Source: CALBPI01 sp963922335
Lineage (GTDB): Bacteria; Pseudomonadota; Gammaproteobacteria; Steroidobacterales; Woeseiaceae
DNA length: 64,000 bases
NCBI GenBank assembly: GCA_963922335.1
Contig: CAWUIB010000004.1
Span: forward strand, 186,001-250,000
Direction: 5' to 3'
Shown here piece by piece: positions 24,407 through 32,951 of this stretch. The position numbers and the translations under genes were made by a program. Position 1 is the first letter of the stretch. Each line of letters begins with the position of its first letter. Below the pieces are notes generated by a model. That model was not told where the DNA came from. It saw nothing but the letters and a program-made list of their open reading frames with translations, and did not search any database.

Positions 24407-26116
24407 TCAGAACAGGAAGTAGCGCTGTGCCATCGGCAGCACATCTGCCGGCTCGCAGGTCAGGAGCTCACCATCCGCATGGACCTCATAGGTCTCTGGA
24501 TCGACACTGATGTCCGGGCAAGCATCGTTGAGTTTCATGTCAGCCTTGGAGATGTCACGCGTGTTGCGGACCGGCAGCGTTTGCTTCGCGAGTCCGAGGC
24601 GTTCACCGACATCAAGTGACTGAGCGGCAGCCGATACAAACGTAACCGCGCTTTCGGTGAGCGACTTTCCAAAGCTCGCGAACATCGGTCGATAGTGCAC
24701 AGGCTGTGGTGTTGGAATCGACGCATTCGGATCACCCATCGGTGCAGCCGCAATACTGCCCATTTTCAGCACCAGATCCGGCTTGACGCCGAAGAAGGCG
24801 GGAGACCAGAGCACCAAATCGGCGAGCTTGCCGACTTCCACTGAGCCGATGTGATCGGAAATGCCGTGCGCGATCGCCGGGTTGATCGTGTATTTGGCGA
24901 TGTAGCGGCGTACGCGCAGATTATCGTTATTGCCCTGCTCGCCTGACAGTCGACCGCGTTGTCGCTTCATTTTGTCCGCGGTCTGCCAGGTTCTGATGAG
25001 CACCTCTCCGACGCGACCCATCGCCTGGCTATCGGATGCGATGATCGAAAAAGCACCGAGGTCGTGGAGGATATCCTCGGCCGCAATGGTCTCGCGTCGA
25101 ATTCGACTTTCCGCAAATGCGACGTCTTCAGCAATCTTCGGATCGAGATGGTGACACACCATCAACATGTCGAGATGCTCGTCCACCGTATTCACTGTGA
25201 ACGGTCGGGTCGGATTGGTGGAGGAAGGCAACACATTCGACAAACCGGCGACTTTGATAATGTCCGGCGCATGACCGCCACCAGCCCCTTCTGTGTGAAA
25301 CGCGTGAATCGTTCGCGACTTGAACGCCTTGACGGTGTTCTCAACGAAGCCGCTCTCGTTGAGCGTGTCTGTGTGAATCATCACCTGCACGTCCATCGCA
25401 TCGGCAACACTCAAGCAGCAGTCGATAGCGCCCGGCGTGGTTCCCCAGTCCTCGTGCAGTTTCAATGCGCAAGCACCGGCACGCACCATGGCTTCGAGCT
25501 CCGCGGGTTGCGACGCATTACCCTTGCCGGACAACGCCAGATTCATGGGAAACGCATCGGCGGCCTGCAACATCCGCCCGATATGCCACTCGCCTGGTGT
25601 GCAGGTCGTCGCATTGGTACCCGTTGCCGGGCCAGTACCGCCGCCAAGCATCGTGGTGACGCCCGACATCAACGCTTCATCGATTTGCTGCGGGCAAATG
25701 AAGTGAATGTGCGCATCAAAACCGCCCGCAGTCAGGATTTTTCCCTCGCCGGCAATAGCCTCGGTCGATGGACCAATGACGATGTCGACGCCATCCTGCG
25801 TTTCGGGATTGCCTGCTTTTCCGATGGCATGAATCCGACCGTCTCTGAGGCCGACATCCGCCTTGTAGATGCCGGTGTAGTCAACAATCAGAGCATTCGT
25901 GATGACCGTATCGACAGCGCCATCGGCGCGAGTCCGCTGCGACTGACCCATGCCGTCACGAATCACTTTACCGCCGCCGAACTTTACTTCTTCGCCGTAG
26001 GTGGTGTGGTCGCGCTCAACTTCGATAAACAGGTCGGTATCGGCGAGGCGCACCTGGTCGCCGACCGTGGGGCCGTACATGGCCGCGTACTGATGTCTGG
26101 ATAATGTAGCGGGCAT
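24407..26116 (-). CDS. ureC: Urease alpha subunit UreC
   Basis: The 569-residue catalytic subunit hydrolyses urea to ammonia and carbamate at a di-nickel centre. The metal ligands are visible in GGFDAHIHFICPQQ and MIHTDTLNESGF, the carbamylated lysine in ACALKLHEDWGTTP, further histidines in FHTEGAGGGHAPD, the flap residue region in MVCHHLDP, and the catalytic aspartate in IIASDSQAMGR. Length and motifs are complete, so the enzyme should be active. Its partner UreB is 9 bases upstream; UreA lies 5.3 kb away in another block. Confidence 0.98.
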   Translation of the reverse strand: MPATLSRHQYAAMYGPTVGDQVRLADTDLFIEVERDHTTYGEEVKFGGGKVIRDGMGQSQRTRADGAVDTVITNALIVDYTGIYKADVGLRDGRIHAIGKAGNPETQDGVDIVIGPSTEAIAGEGKILTAGGFDAHIHFICPQQIDEALMSGVTTMLGGGTGPATGTNATTCTPGEWHIGRMLQAADAFPMNLALSGKGNASQPAELEAMVRAGACALKLHEDWGTTPGAIDCCLSVADAMDVQVMIHTDTLNESGFVENTVKAFKSRTIHAFHTEGAGGGHAPDIIKVAGLSNVLPSSTNPTRPFTVNTVDEHLDMLMVCHHLDPKIAEDVAFAESRIRRETIAAEDILHDLGAFSIIASDSQAMGRVGEVLIRTWQTADKMKRQRGRLSGEQGNNDNLRVRRYIAKYTINPAIAHGISDHIGSVEVGKLADLVLWSPAFFGVKPDLVLKMGSIAAAPMGDPNASIPTPQPVHYRPMFASFGKSLTESAVTFVSAAAQSLDVGERLGLAKQTLPVRNTRDISKADMKLNDACPDISVDPETYEVHADGELLTCEPADVLPMAQRYFLF

Positions 26117-26125
26117 GCCTGCTCC

Positions 26126-26437
26126 TCAGTCCAAGGGGCCCATAACGGCCTGATTGAATCCGTAGATCTTGCGCTCGCCGCGTATGGGTACGAGCGTCAC
26201 CTCTCGTTGTTGACCCGGTTCGAATCGCACTGCGGTACCTGCGGCAATATCCAGTCGCATGCCTCGTGATTGCTCACGGTCAAATGACAATGCCGAGTTG
26301 GTTTCAAAGAAGTGATAGTGCGATCCGACCTGCACGGGTCGATCACCCGTATTGGCAACCGTGAGCGTGACCGTCTCCGCCCCCTCATTCAGAACGATCT
26401 CGCCGTTTGCAACGATGGTTTCACCCGGAATCAACAT
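26126..26437 (-). CDS. ureB: Urease beta subunit UreB
   Basis: A 103-residue small structural subunit with the usual MLIPGETIVANGEIVLNEG opening, the QVGSHYHFFETN motif and the C-terminal RKIYGFNQAVMG. A GAGGAG ribosome site precedes the ATG closely. It is the first gene of the ureB-C-E-F-G-PhyH block, so a promoter must lie in the 137-base gap shared with the divergent DUF1538 gene. Confidence 0.96.
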   Translation of the reverse strand: MLIPGETIVANGEIVLNEGAETVTLTVANTGDRPVQVGSHYHFFETNSALSFDREQSRGMRLDIAAGTAVRFEPGQQREVTLVPIRGERKIYGFNQAVMGPLD

Positions 26438-26574
26438 CGCCTCTCCTCGCTGTTTTTTCTCACTCTATCAGCATCCCGTTGCCGTTGTATGGCTTTTGTT
26501 GATCAGCAAAAAGCACCTAAGGCGCTAAAGATATTGAGGAAATCGTCGCTGCTCACATTAAGACAAATATTCGA
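26438..26574. promoter_or_regulatory. Divergent promoter region between ureB and the DUF1538 gene
   Basis: This 137-base, AT-richer gap must carry promoters for both the urease block (minus) and the DUF1538/PII pair (plus). I looked for a sigma-54 -24/-12 element (GG-N10-GC), expected under NtrC control, and did not find a convincing one. No sigma-70 pair stands out either. Confidence 0.45.
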
Positions 26575-28512
26575 ATGAAACCGATGAGTACGACTGGGAC
26601 ACAAACCCGATTCCGGCTCGGCACGCGAGATACGCTGCGCGTGCTTTGGCCCTATGCCAAACGCAACTTCCTGGGGCAGCTAGAAGGCATTTGGTTCATC
26701 GTTGTCTACCTCGCGCTATTCCAGTTGCTGGTGCTTGGACTGCCGATCGCATTCGCAGGCATGATCAGTGTCGGCATCTTCGTCGTCGCCGTCGGCCTCA
26801 TGTTTTTCATGGAAGGTCTGCGGCTCGGCCTCATGCCACTCGGCGAGGAAATCGGCAGCGTCATGCCGAAGCATTCGGCCATGCCGGTCATCCTCGGCTT
26901 CGCCATCCTGTTGGGTATCGGTGCTACTTTCGCCGAACCTGCGATAGCCGTATTAAAGTCGGCGGGTGCTGGCGTAAAGCCCGCGCAAGCGCCGTTGCTG
27001 TTCAGCTTGCTTAACGATTACTCGCACCAATTGGTTGGCGCGGTCGGCCTCGGTGTCGGTCTCGCCGTGATGCTAGGTGTGCTGCGCTTTTTCTACTTGT
27101 GGCCGCTGAAGATGCTCGCGATTCCTGCGGTTATGTTGTTGCTGGGACTGTCGTTCGCGTTTACACAAGTGCCTGTGCTGAACGATGTTCTCGGCCTTGC
27201 CTGGGACTGCGGCGCAGTCACGACGGGGCCCGTCACCGTGCCACTGGTCCTCGCCCTCGGTATCGGCGTCAGTCGTGTGGTTAGCGGTGAGTCCGGCAGC
27301 GGCGGTAACTCCGGGTTCGGCATTGTGACCCTGGCATCCCTCTTCCCCATTCTCGCCGTACTGCTGCTCGGCGGATTTCATTACCTGAAGGCAGACTACT
27401 GGGGTGCCAAGAACTACCCGGAGTTTCTGGAGTGGGTTGCAGACTCGGAAATACAAACACCTGAAAAACCCGTGCTGGAGAAGCGTCTCGAACCAGTCTC
27501 CCAAGAGGAATTCGAAGCCTACAAGAAGACCGGTGAACTCCCGGACGGGTACGAGCTGGCGATTCAGGGTGGTGACGCGAAACTCGTCAACGGCAAGATC
27601 GAAGTATCCGACCCGCAAATGATGATCACCAAGGTCTACCGACGTGGCTTCCAACTAACGACGCAGGAACAATGGGATCGTGAGCTCTCGCTTGCGACGC
27701 TCATCCAGACCGCACTCATCGACGCATTCCGAGCCATCATCCCGCTTTGCCTCTTTCTCTATTTTGTTTTGAGGGTTGTGCTGCGCAAGCGCATGCACCC
27801 ACGCAACGACGTCGGTATCGGGGTAGCGTTTGCGTTTATTGGCATGGTGCTCTTCGGACTCGGCATTGCGATCGGACTAACGCCGCTCGGCGGTCAGCTG
27901 GGGAGCAATGTTCCGATTGCGTTCGCCGAGATTTTGCCTTCTGGGCTCGACCATATCGAAGGCCCACTGTTTGGCAGCGATAGCGGAAAATGGGTCGCCA
28001 TCGCATTCGCTTTTTTCCTGGGCTACGGCGCCACTCTCGCAGAACCCGCGTTGAACGCGCTCGGGGACACCGTTGAACGAATTACGGTCGGCGCATTTCG
28101 CAAGCGATTGTTGATGCAGAGCGTCGCGTTTGGAGTTGGTGTCGGCATCGCCGTCGGCGTGCTCAAAATGGCGTATGGCTTATCGCTCTTTGCTCTGCTT
28201 GCACCGGCCTACCTTGTCGTGCTGTTTCTCACCCACCTGGCGCCCGACGAGTTCGTCAACTTCAGCTGGGACAGCGCGGGCGTGACTACCGGCCCGATCA
28301 CGGTGCCACTGGTGCTCGCCATGGGCCTTGGCATCGGTGCCAACGTACCGGGCGTCTCGGACGGCTTCGGCATCCTTGCGCTCGCATCCGTCGGACCCAT
28401 TTTGACCGTGTTGAGCGTTGGTCTGTATACGCACAGGACACAGCAGAAGGCCGTGGCCCGCGAACAAGCGCCTGCACTGAGCGAACTGGTTGAGGTGGAG
28501 ACGCAGCAATGA
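26575..28512 (+). CDS. Integral membrane protein with two DUF1538 domains
   Basis: A 645-residue membrane protein made of two related halves (about 30-275 and 370-625). Each half carries a GATxAEPA segment (GATFAEPAIAVL and GATLAEPALNAL) and a second motif with a WD pair and VTTGPxTVPLVLA (WDCGAVTTGPVTVPLVLA and WDSAGVTTGPITVPLVLA). The halves are joined by a soluble linker of about 100 residues (EFLEWVADSEIQTPEK onward). The duplicated motifs, with acid and Thr-Gly-Pro residues in membrane segments, look like a transporter or channel core. DUF1538 has no function I know of. It ends overlapping the next gene by 4 bases, and that gene encodes PII-like modules, so it is probably regulated by that protein. 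Confidence 0.9.
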   Translation: MKPMSTTGTQTRFRLGTRDTLRVLWPYAKRNFLGQLEGIWFIVVYLALFQLLVLGLPIAFAGMISVGIFVVAVGLMFFMEGLRLGLMPLGEEIGSVMPKHSAMPVILGFAILLGIGATFAEPAIAVLKSAGAGVKPAQAPLLFSLLNDYSHQLVGAVGLGVGLAVMLGVLRFFYLWPLKMLAIPAVMLLLGLSFAFTQVPVLNDVLGLAWDCGAVTTGPVTVPLVLALGIGVSRVVSGESGSGGNSGFGIVTLASLFPILAVLLLGGFHYLKADYWGAKNYPEFLEWVADSEIQTPEKPVLEKRLEPVSQEEFEAYKKTGELPDGYELAIQGGDAKLVNGKIEVSDPQMMITKVYRRGFQLTTQEQWDRELSLATLIQTALIDAFRAIIPLCLFLYFVLRVVLRKRMHPRNDVGIGVAFAFIGMVLFGLGIAIGLTPLGGQLGSNVPIAFAEILPSGLDHIEGPLFGSDSGKWVAIAFAFFLGYGATLAEPALNALGDTVERITVGAFRKRLLMQSVAFGVGVGIAVGVLKMAYGLSLFALLAPAYLVVLFLTHLAPDEFVNFSWDSAGVTTGPITVPLVLAMGLGIGANVPGVSDGFGILALASVGPILTVLSVGLYTHRTQQKAVAREQAPALSELVEVETQQ

Positions 28513-29696
28513 GAACACCAAAGTCTTCGTTTTCGGAAGTGACGGCGATCCTTCCGCTCGCCAGCGTAGACCGTGTGCTCGACACGGCACTCGCACTCGA
28601 TGGGTCAGCGGCGATGGTTTGGCAGGCAAGAACCACACTGCTCGGAGAACACTGGTGGCAGAGATTTCTCCCACCGATTAGCCCGGCGAAATCGATTCTG
28701 CAGTTTATTGTTCCGTCAAACGAAGCGCCGTCGCTGGTCAGCACCGTCGTCGAGAAGGCACGTTTGCACCAGCAAGCGACGGGAGCCGTGTTCTCGACCG
28801 CATGCGATGAACTGGCGGTGGGAGAAGACGCACTGCTTTGGCCTGAGCTGCCGGAAGAAACGACCAGTGTCGGCTCGCATAATCTCACCGAAAACTTGAA
28901 CGTGATCCTTTGTACAGTTGGACACCATCTTTCAGCGCGCGTGAGCAAGGCAGCGATTGAGGCGGGCGCGCATGGACCGGTAGTGTACTACGCAGAGGGC
29001 CGCGGGCTTCGCGACCGTCTCGGCTGGCTGCGCATCACGAAGGTGCACGAAAAGGAAGTGATGATGGTGATCGCCGAGGAAGACAGCGCCGATCGCATCT
29101 TCGACGCCATGGCCAAAGCGGGCGAGCTTCACTTACCCGGTCGCGGATTCATGTATCGCATGATCCTCGACCGTGGCCTGTTCCACCTGGCCTCACGAGT
29201 ATCGAGTAACGTCTATCGCGCCAACATGCAGCAGATCATCCATGCGATTGACCATTTGAACGGGCATACGCATTGGCGTGACCAGGGACTGCATGGCGTT
29301 GGCAACTCCGGACTCGCGGTGGGCATTGAGAATGTCACCATGCGCCAGCCAACGCTGTTTGATCAAAAGCGACTATCGGTGATTGTCGCCCGCGAACATG
29401 CCGAGATGGTGATGGATATTCTGCTTGATGCGGGTGCGCCGGGACTCAGCGTGACCTACGGGCAGTTGATGAGAAACGGCAAGGCAGGCGAGCGCGATCA
29501 TCGCGAACGCGCACTGCTGCATTGCGTTACCAGCGAAGCGATAGCCAAGAGTGTCGCGGCTACGGTGCCGGCCCGAGCTGAAGCGGCCGGCATCACGGAT
29601 ATCGTTGTATTCGAGCAGCGGATTCCGTCGGTGGCCTGTTACATACCGGGCAAGAAAGATTACCGAGCGCGGTCCGGAGCGGCAGCCGGCGCCTGA
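28509..29696 (+). CDS. Protein with three PII-like modules, partner of DUF1538 protein
   Basis: A 395-residue soluble protein that appears to contain three ferredoxin-like PII modules: about 8-105 (FSEVTAILPLASVDRVLDTA), 128-230 (NLNVILCTVGHHLSARVSKA, with the PII-like YYAEGRGLRDRLGWLRITK before a conserved-looking beta strand) and 285-385 (KRLSVIVAREHAEMVMDILL). The middle module is the clearest match to nitrogen-regulatory PII; it lacks a T-loop tyrosine that could be uridylylated. PII proteins normally trimerise from one module per chain, so a single chain with three could mimic a trimer. The likely role is sensing a nucleotide or metabolite and gating the DUF1538 protein. Confidence 0.8.
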   Translation: MRTPKSSFSEVTAILPLASVDRVLDTALALDGSAAMVWQARTTLLGEHWWQRFLPPISPAKSILQFIVPSNEAPSLVSTVVEKARLHQQATGAVFSTACDELAVGEDALLWPELPEETTSVGSHNLTENLNVILCTVGHHLSARVSKAAIEAGAHGPVVYYAEGRGLRDRLGWLRITKVHEKEVMMVIAEEDSADRIFDAMAKAGELHLPGRGFMYRMILDRGLFHLASRVSSNVYRANMQQIIHAIDHLNGHTHWRDQGLHGVGNSGLAVGIENVTMRQPTLFDQKRLSVIVAREHAEMVMDILLDAGAPGLSVTYGQLMRNGKAGERDHRERALLHCVTSEAIAKSVAATVPARAEAAGITDIVVFEQRIPSVACYIPGKKDYRARSGAAAGA

Positions 29697-30823
29697 TCCG
29701 AACTCGCGATCCACAGCAATAAAAGGCAAACGCACATCCCAACGCCGGTCGCGATCGGGATTGCTGCCAGACCGAACGCACCAACCAGTGTGCCCGCCAG
29801 TATCGCTGCCCATGCAAAACCGCTTGTCTGCAATGGCGCTGCAATCGCGCCCCACTGGCCGTCCTGATCCAACGATCCTGCGAGATCGAGCAGCACCGGA
29901 AAATTGAACTGCAGCGAGAACACCGCCGGGATCAGTGCGATGTAAAAGACCCCCGGGCTGGGCGCATGAATGACCCAATACCAACCCAGCGCGCAGGCAA
30001 GAAAAGCCCCTGCAAGCGGTCTGGTTGGTCCGAACCGTGAGCTCACCCAGCCACCTGCGAGGCACGCGAGTGCCGAAACCAGTAACAACGCCCCGATGCC
30101 TGCACCCGCAGACGCATAGCTGATACCGAGTGACTGCGCGACACTGAACATGTAGGTAAATCCGAGACCCGAGCAGGTCACAAACACAACGCCCATCGAG
30201 ACTACGGCGAGCGCGCGAGCCGTGACCGCCCGAGGCTTGGAAGCGGACGAATCACCGCTAGCGACTGGCCCCTCATTGAAGGGCAACATCAGCAAGGTCA
30301 ACGCGAATGCGATCACCGCTGCAACGCTGTAGCCACCCGCCAGCCCGGCGAAACCCACGGCCGCTCCAACCGCGGCGATCATCGATGACATCAACAACAC
30401 AGCGACCATATCAATAGCGCCAAACAGAGCGCCCGGCTTTGCACGCGTTGCTACGATTCTGGATCCCGCCCCCATGAGGACGCCAACCGCGATTCCACCC
30501 GCGAGCTGGAGCAGTAAGACCACCAGCAGGGAACCCGGATTCAGCGCGCTCAAAATCTCGCTGAGCACCAGCACGCTGCCGAGCGCCAGCGCCAGCGTGC
30601 GCAAGGAGTATCGTCGCGATGCGGCAGGTGCAATGAAAGCTGCGCACGCGATACCGACAAATGGCATTGCTACCGCCAAGCCCGCGAGTGCATTCGACCA
30701 GCCATTCTCGTCGACGAATCGGGTCAAGAGAACCGGCTTCATCGCACTGAACAGCGTCGACATACTGTAGGCAGCAGCCCCGGCCAGAAGTAGTTTCGCC
30801 TCACGCAGATAGACCGAGGGCAT
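29660..30823 (-). CDS. MFS transporter
   Basis: A 387-residue protein with about 12 hydrophobic helices (LLLAGAAAYSMSTLFSAM first). The helix 2-3 loop (FIAPAASRRYSLRTLALALG) is a divergent form of the MFS motif. It lies 5 bases after the IPNS-like oxygenase gene on the same strand, so it probably moves the substrate or product of that enzyme. The last 37 bases overlap the end of the convergent triple-PII gene. Confidence 0.85.
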   Translation of the reverse strand: MPSVYLREAKLLLAGAAAYSMSTLFSAMKPVLLTRFVDENGWSNALAGLAVAMPFVGIACAAFIAPAASRRYSLRTLALALGSVLVLSEILSALNPGSLLVVLLLQLAGGIAVGVLMGAGSRIVATRAKPGALFGAIDMVAVLLMSSMIAAVGAAVGFAGLAGGYSVAAVIAFALTLLMLPFNEGPVASGDSSASKPRAVTARALAVVSMGVVFVTCSGLGFTYMFSVAQSLGISYASAGAGIGALLLVSALACLAGGWVSSRFGPTRPLAGAFLACALGWYWVIHAPSPGVFYIALIPAVFSLQFNFPVLLDLAGSLDQDGQWGAIAAPLQTSGFAWAAILAGTLVGAFGLAAIPIATGVGMCVCLLLLWIASSDQAPAAAPDRAR

Positions 30824-30828
30824 CGCGC

Positions 30829-31773
30829 TCAGACCTCGAATCGTGATTTGTGAGACGCCGCGATGCGCTGTTGTAAATGCTCCCCGGCACTCGTCGGTTT
30901 AAAGCGTAATGGGTTATCTGCCGAGACACAGCTTGGCAGAGCTGCGACTTCGGTAGCACTGTCCGGATCTACGAACATGGCGATGGACTGGCGATCCGCC
31001 GAGTTACTCATCGGTTGAACACGGTGCGGTGTGGATCGGTATCGACCATTAGTCCAAACCTCAAGCAAGTCACCCGAATTGATCACAACGTCTTTTGCAG
31101 AGGCGCCAACACGCTGCCACTCACCGTCATCGGTCTGTACCTCCAGTCCGCCGATCTCATTCTGGAACAGCAACGTCAACAGGCCGTAGTCCGTGTGCGC
31201 GCCGGCGCCGAGCTGCCCCGCCTCAGGCGCGTGGCCAATCGATGGGTAATGCAACAAGCGTAGCGTGACGTTCTCCCCGGAGTGATGCCGCTCAAAAAAA
31301 TCCGGCTCCACATCCAGAGCGACGGTGAGCACACGCATAAGTCTGAATGCCGCATTGAGGCAATCCCGATAGAAAGTGCGCATCAGATCCCTGAACACGC
31401 CGTCAGGCCACCGCGCATCGTCCGGCGGGCGATTGAGCACGTTGCGCATCGTGAAGGTTTCTTTTAAATCTGCGGGCGCCGACGGATCGAGATTCTCCTG
31501 ACCGACGCCCTGATAGCCAAAGTTCTCACTCGCCGATCGGTAAGCACTGCTAAGTTTTTGGGGTTCGTCACTCGAGAAGAACGTACGGCTGGCCTCGAAG
31601 ACCTGGCGCAGCAACTCGCTGTCAATACCGAGGTGGCGAACCGCCATGAACCCGACGCCTGAGAGTGCTTGATCGACTTCGGTGGCTAATGCTTGCAAAC
31701 CTGCGCGGTCACCAGGGTTGAAACTTGAAAAGTCGACAACCGGTATTTCGGTATCGACTGACGCTGCATACAT
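30829..31773 (-). CDS. Isopenicillin N synthase-like 2OG-Fe(II) oxygenase (with ureA)
   Basis: A 314-residue protein with the DIOX_N opening IPVVDFSSFN and the jelly-roll core. Iron ligands are in GAHTDYGLLTLL (HxD) and STPHRVQ (distal His); the 2OG-binding arginine/serine pair is in RQSIAMFVD. Its ATG shares one base with the ureA stop, so translation is coupled. This family covers many hydroxylases, including thymine/uracil-type oxidations in fungi, so a nucleobase substrate is a reasonable guess given the neighbours. The guess is not supported by a specific residue. Confidence 0.88.
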   Translation of the reverse strand: MYAASVDTEIPVVDFSSFNPGDRAGLQALATEVDQALSGVGFMAVRHLGIDSELLRQVFEASRTFFSSDEPQKLSSAYRSASENFGYQGVGQENLDPSAPADLKETFTMRNVLNRPPDDARWPDGVFRDLMRTFYRDCLNAAFRLMRVLTVALDVEPDFFERHHSGENVTLRLLHYPSIGHAPEAGQLGAGAHTDYGLLTLLFQNEIGGLEVQTDDGEWQRVGASAKDVVINSGDLLEVWTNGRYRSTPHRVQPMSNSADRQSIAMFVDPDSATEVAALPSCVSADNPLRFKPTSAGEHLQQRIAASHKSRFEV

Positions 31774-32075
31774 CAGCGAATCGGGTCGTGCACGGTAACC
31801 AGCTTGGTTCCATCCGGGAATGTGGCCTCAACCTGCACGTCGTGAATCATCTCTGCTACGCCTTCCATGACCTCGTCGCGCGTAATGACGTTCGCGCCAG
31901 CTTCCATCAGCTCTGCGACAGTACGTCCATCACGAGCACCTTCCACGACGAAATCGGAAATCAGCGCGATCGCTTCAGGGTGATTGAGCTTTACGCCGCG
32001 CTCGCGTCTTCGTCGAGCCACTATCGCTGCCATCGAGATCAGTAGTTTGTCTTTTTCGCGCGGTGTGAGTTGCAT
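31773..32075 (-). CDS. ureA: Urease gamma subunit UreA
   Basis: The 100-residue smallest subunit of urease, with the standard opening MQLTPREKDKLLISMAAIV, the LKLNHPEA-like segment (KLNHPEAIALIS) and the C-terminal VEATFPDGTKLVTVHDPI. It is separated from ureB by 5.3 kb containing four genes, two on the opposite strand, which is unusual since ureA, B and C normally adjoin. It lies 12 bases after ureD. Confidence 0.96.
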   Translation of the reverse strand: MQLTPREKDKLLISMAAIVARRRRERGVKLNHPEAIALISDFVVEGARDGRTVAELMEAGANVITRDEVMEGVAEMIHDVQVEATFPDGTKLVTVHDPIR

Positions 32076-32087
32076 GGTCAGTCCGAA

Positions 32088-32951
32088 TCAGCAGTCAAAC
32101 ACTCTGGGTACTCGACACCCGTGCAATGGATGTGTGCTCCCGGCGACCGACTGTAGGCGATCGATTAACAGAAGCAAAGTGGTACGCAAATGCGCCGCGT
32201 TCTTCGCCAACGCCCGAATCAGCACCAGATCACCGATTCGCGTCGCACCTGAAAGCGTATCGACGGAGTCAAGTGTCGCGTTGGCAGCATCGCAAGCCAC
32301 CTGCGGCTCGGGCGCAATGACCACCAGCGTCAACAACGTTGTATTGCCAGCGAGCACTGCCGGTCTCGCAGCCCAGGCCGCGAGATCTCCAACGCGATCG
32401 CTATCGAAAACCAAGCGATCCGCCCAGAGCAACCGGCCATCTCGATAGATCTCCCAAGCATCAGTCAGAGCGCCCGTCGTAACGGTCTCACCCATCGCAG
32501 CACGACCCAGAGTCCAGGTTTCCGCCGCGAACAACATAGCATCGGACGCCAGATCCGCGCGCCAACGTCGTTCGAGTCGAGCACCCTCAAAAAGGATGGT
32601 TTCCTGAGGTAGCCAAATCGCGCGCGCGCCCGCGCGAACCTCCAGCGAATTGTGGACGACTGCCATTTCGCTGCGGGATCGATAGATTCGCTCCGCCGCC
32701 TGAGTCGTCACGACAGCGTGCGTATCCTCCTGCCAAGTGATTGCCTGACGTACCTGATCGCCATCGGTCAGTCCCCCTGCAGTGTTGAGCAAGACCGCCT
32801 GCAAAGGCTCACCCGGGTCGATCCGAGGGAAGCGGACTTTGCAGCACCCTTGCTGGTAGAGGTCCTGCAACACTGTTGCCTCATCCCGGCGCTTGAACAC
32901 GACCCGTGCTTCACCCACCGCGCGTGGCAGCGCTATCGGTGCAACGCTCAT
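32088..32951 (-). CDS. ureD: Urease accessory protein UreD
   Basis: A 287-residue protein with the family core LLNTAGGLTDGDQVRQ, VTTQAAERIYRS and ILFEGARLERRW. UreD binds apo-urease and recruits UreF and UreG for nickel insertion. Its start overlaps the nucleoside hydrolase stop by 4 bases, which links purine nucleoside breakdown and urea hydrolysis in one transcript. Confidence 0.95.
   Translation of the reverse strand: MSVAPIALPRAVGEARVVFKRRDEATVLQDLYQQGCCKVRFPRIDPGEPLQAVLLNTAGGLTDGDQVRQAITWQEDTHAVVTTQAAERIYRSRSEMAVVHNSLEVRAGARAIWLPQETILFEGARLERRWRADLASDAMLFAAETWTLGRAAMGETVTTGALTDAWEIYRDGRLLWADRLVFDSDRVGDLAAWAARPAVLAGNTTLLTLVVIAPEPQVACDAANATLDSVDTLSGATRIGDLVLIRALAKNAAHLRTTLLLLIDRLQSVAGSTHPLHGCRVPRVFDC

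Noticed and set aside
24959..26104. 381-codon open frame on the plus strand
   Set aside because: It lies entirely antisense to ureC, whose motifs are complete; the long frame is a by-product of GC-rich codon use and shows no recognisable domain.
26438..26574. Possible sigma-54 promoter before ureB or the DUF1538 gene
   Set aside because: The nearest TGGC-like stretch lacks the GC at the required 10-base distance from GG.
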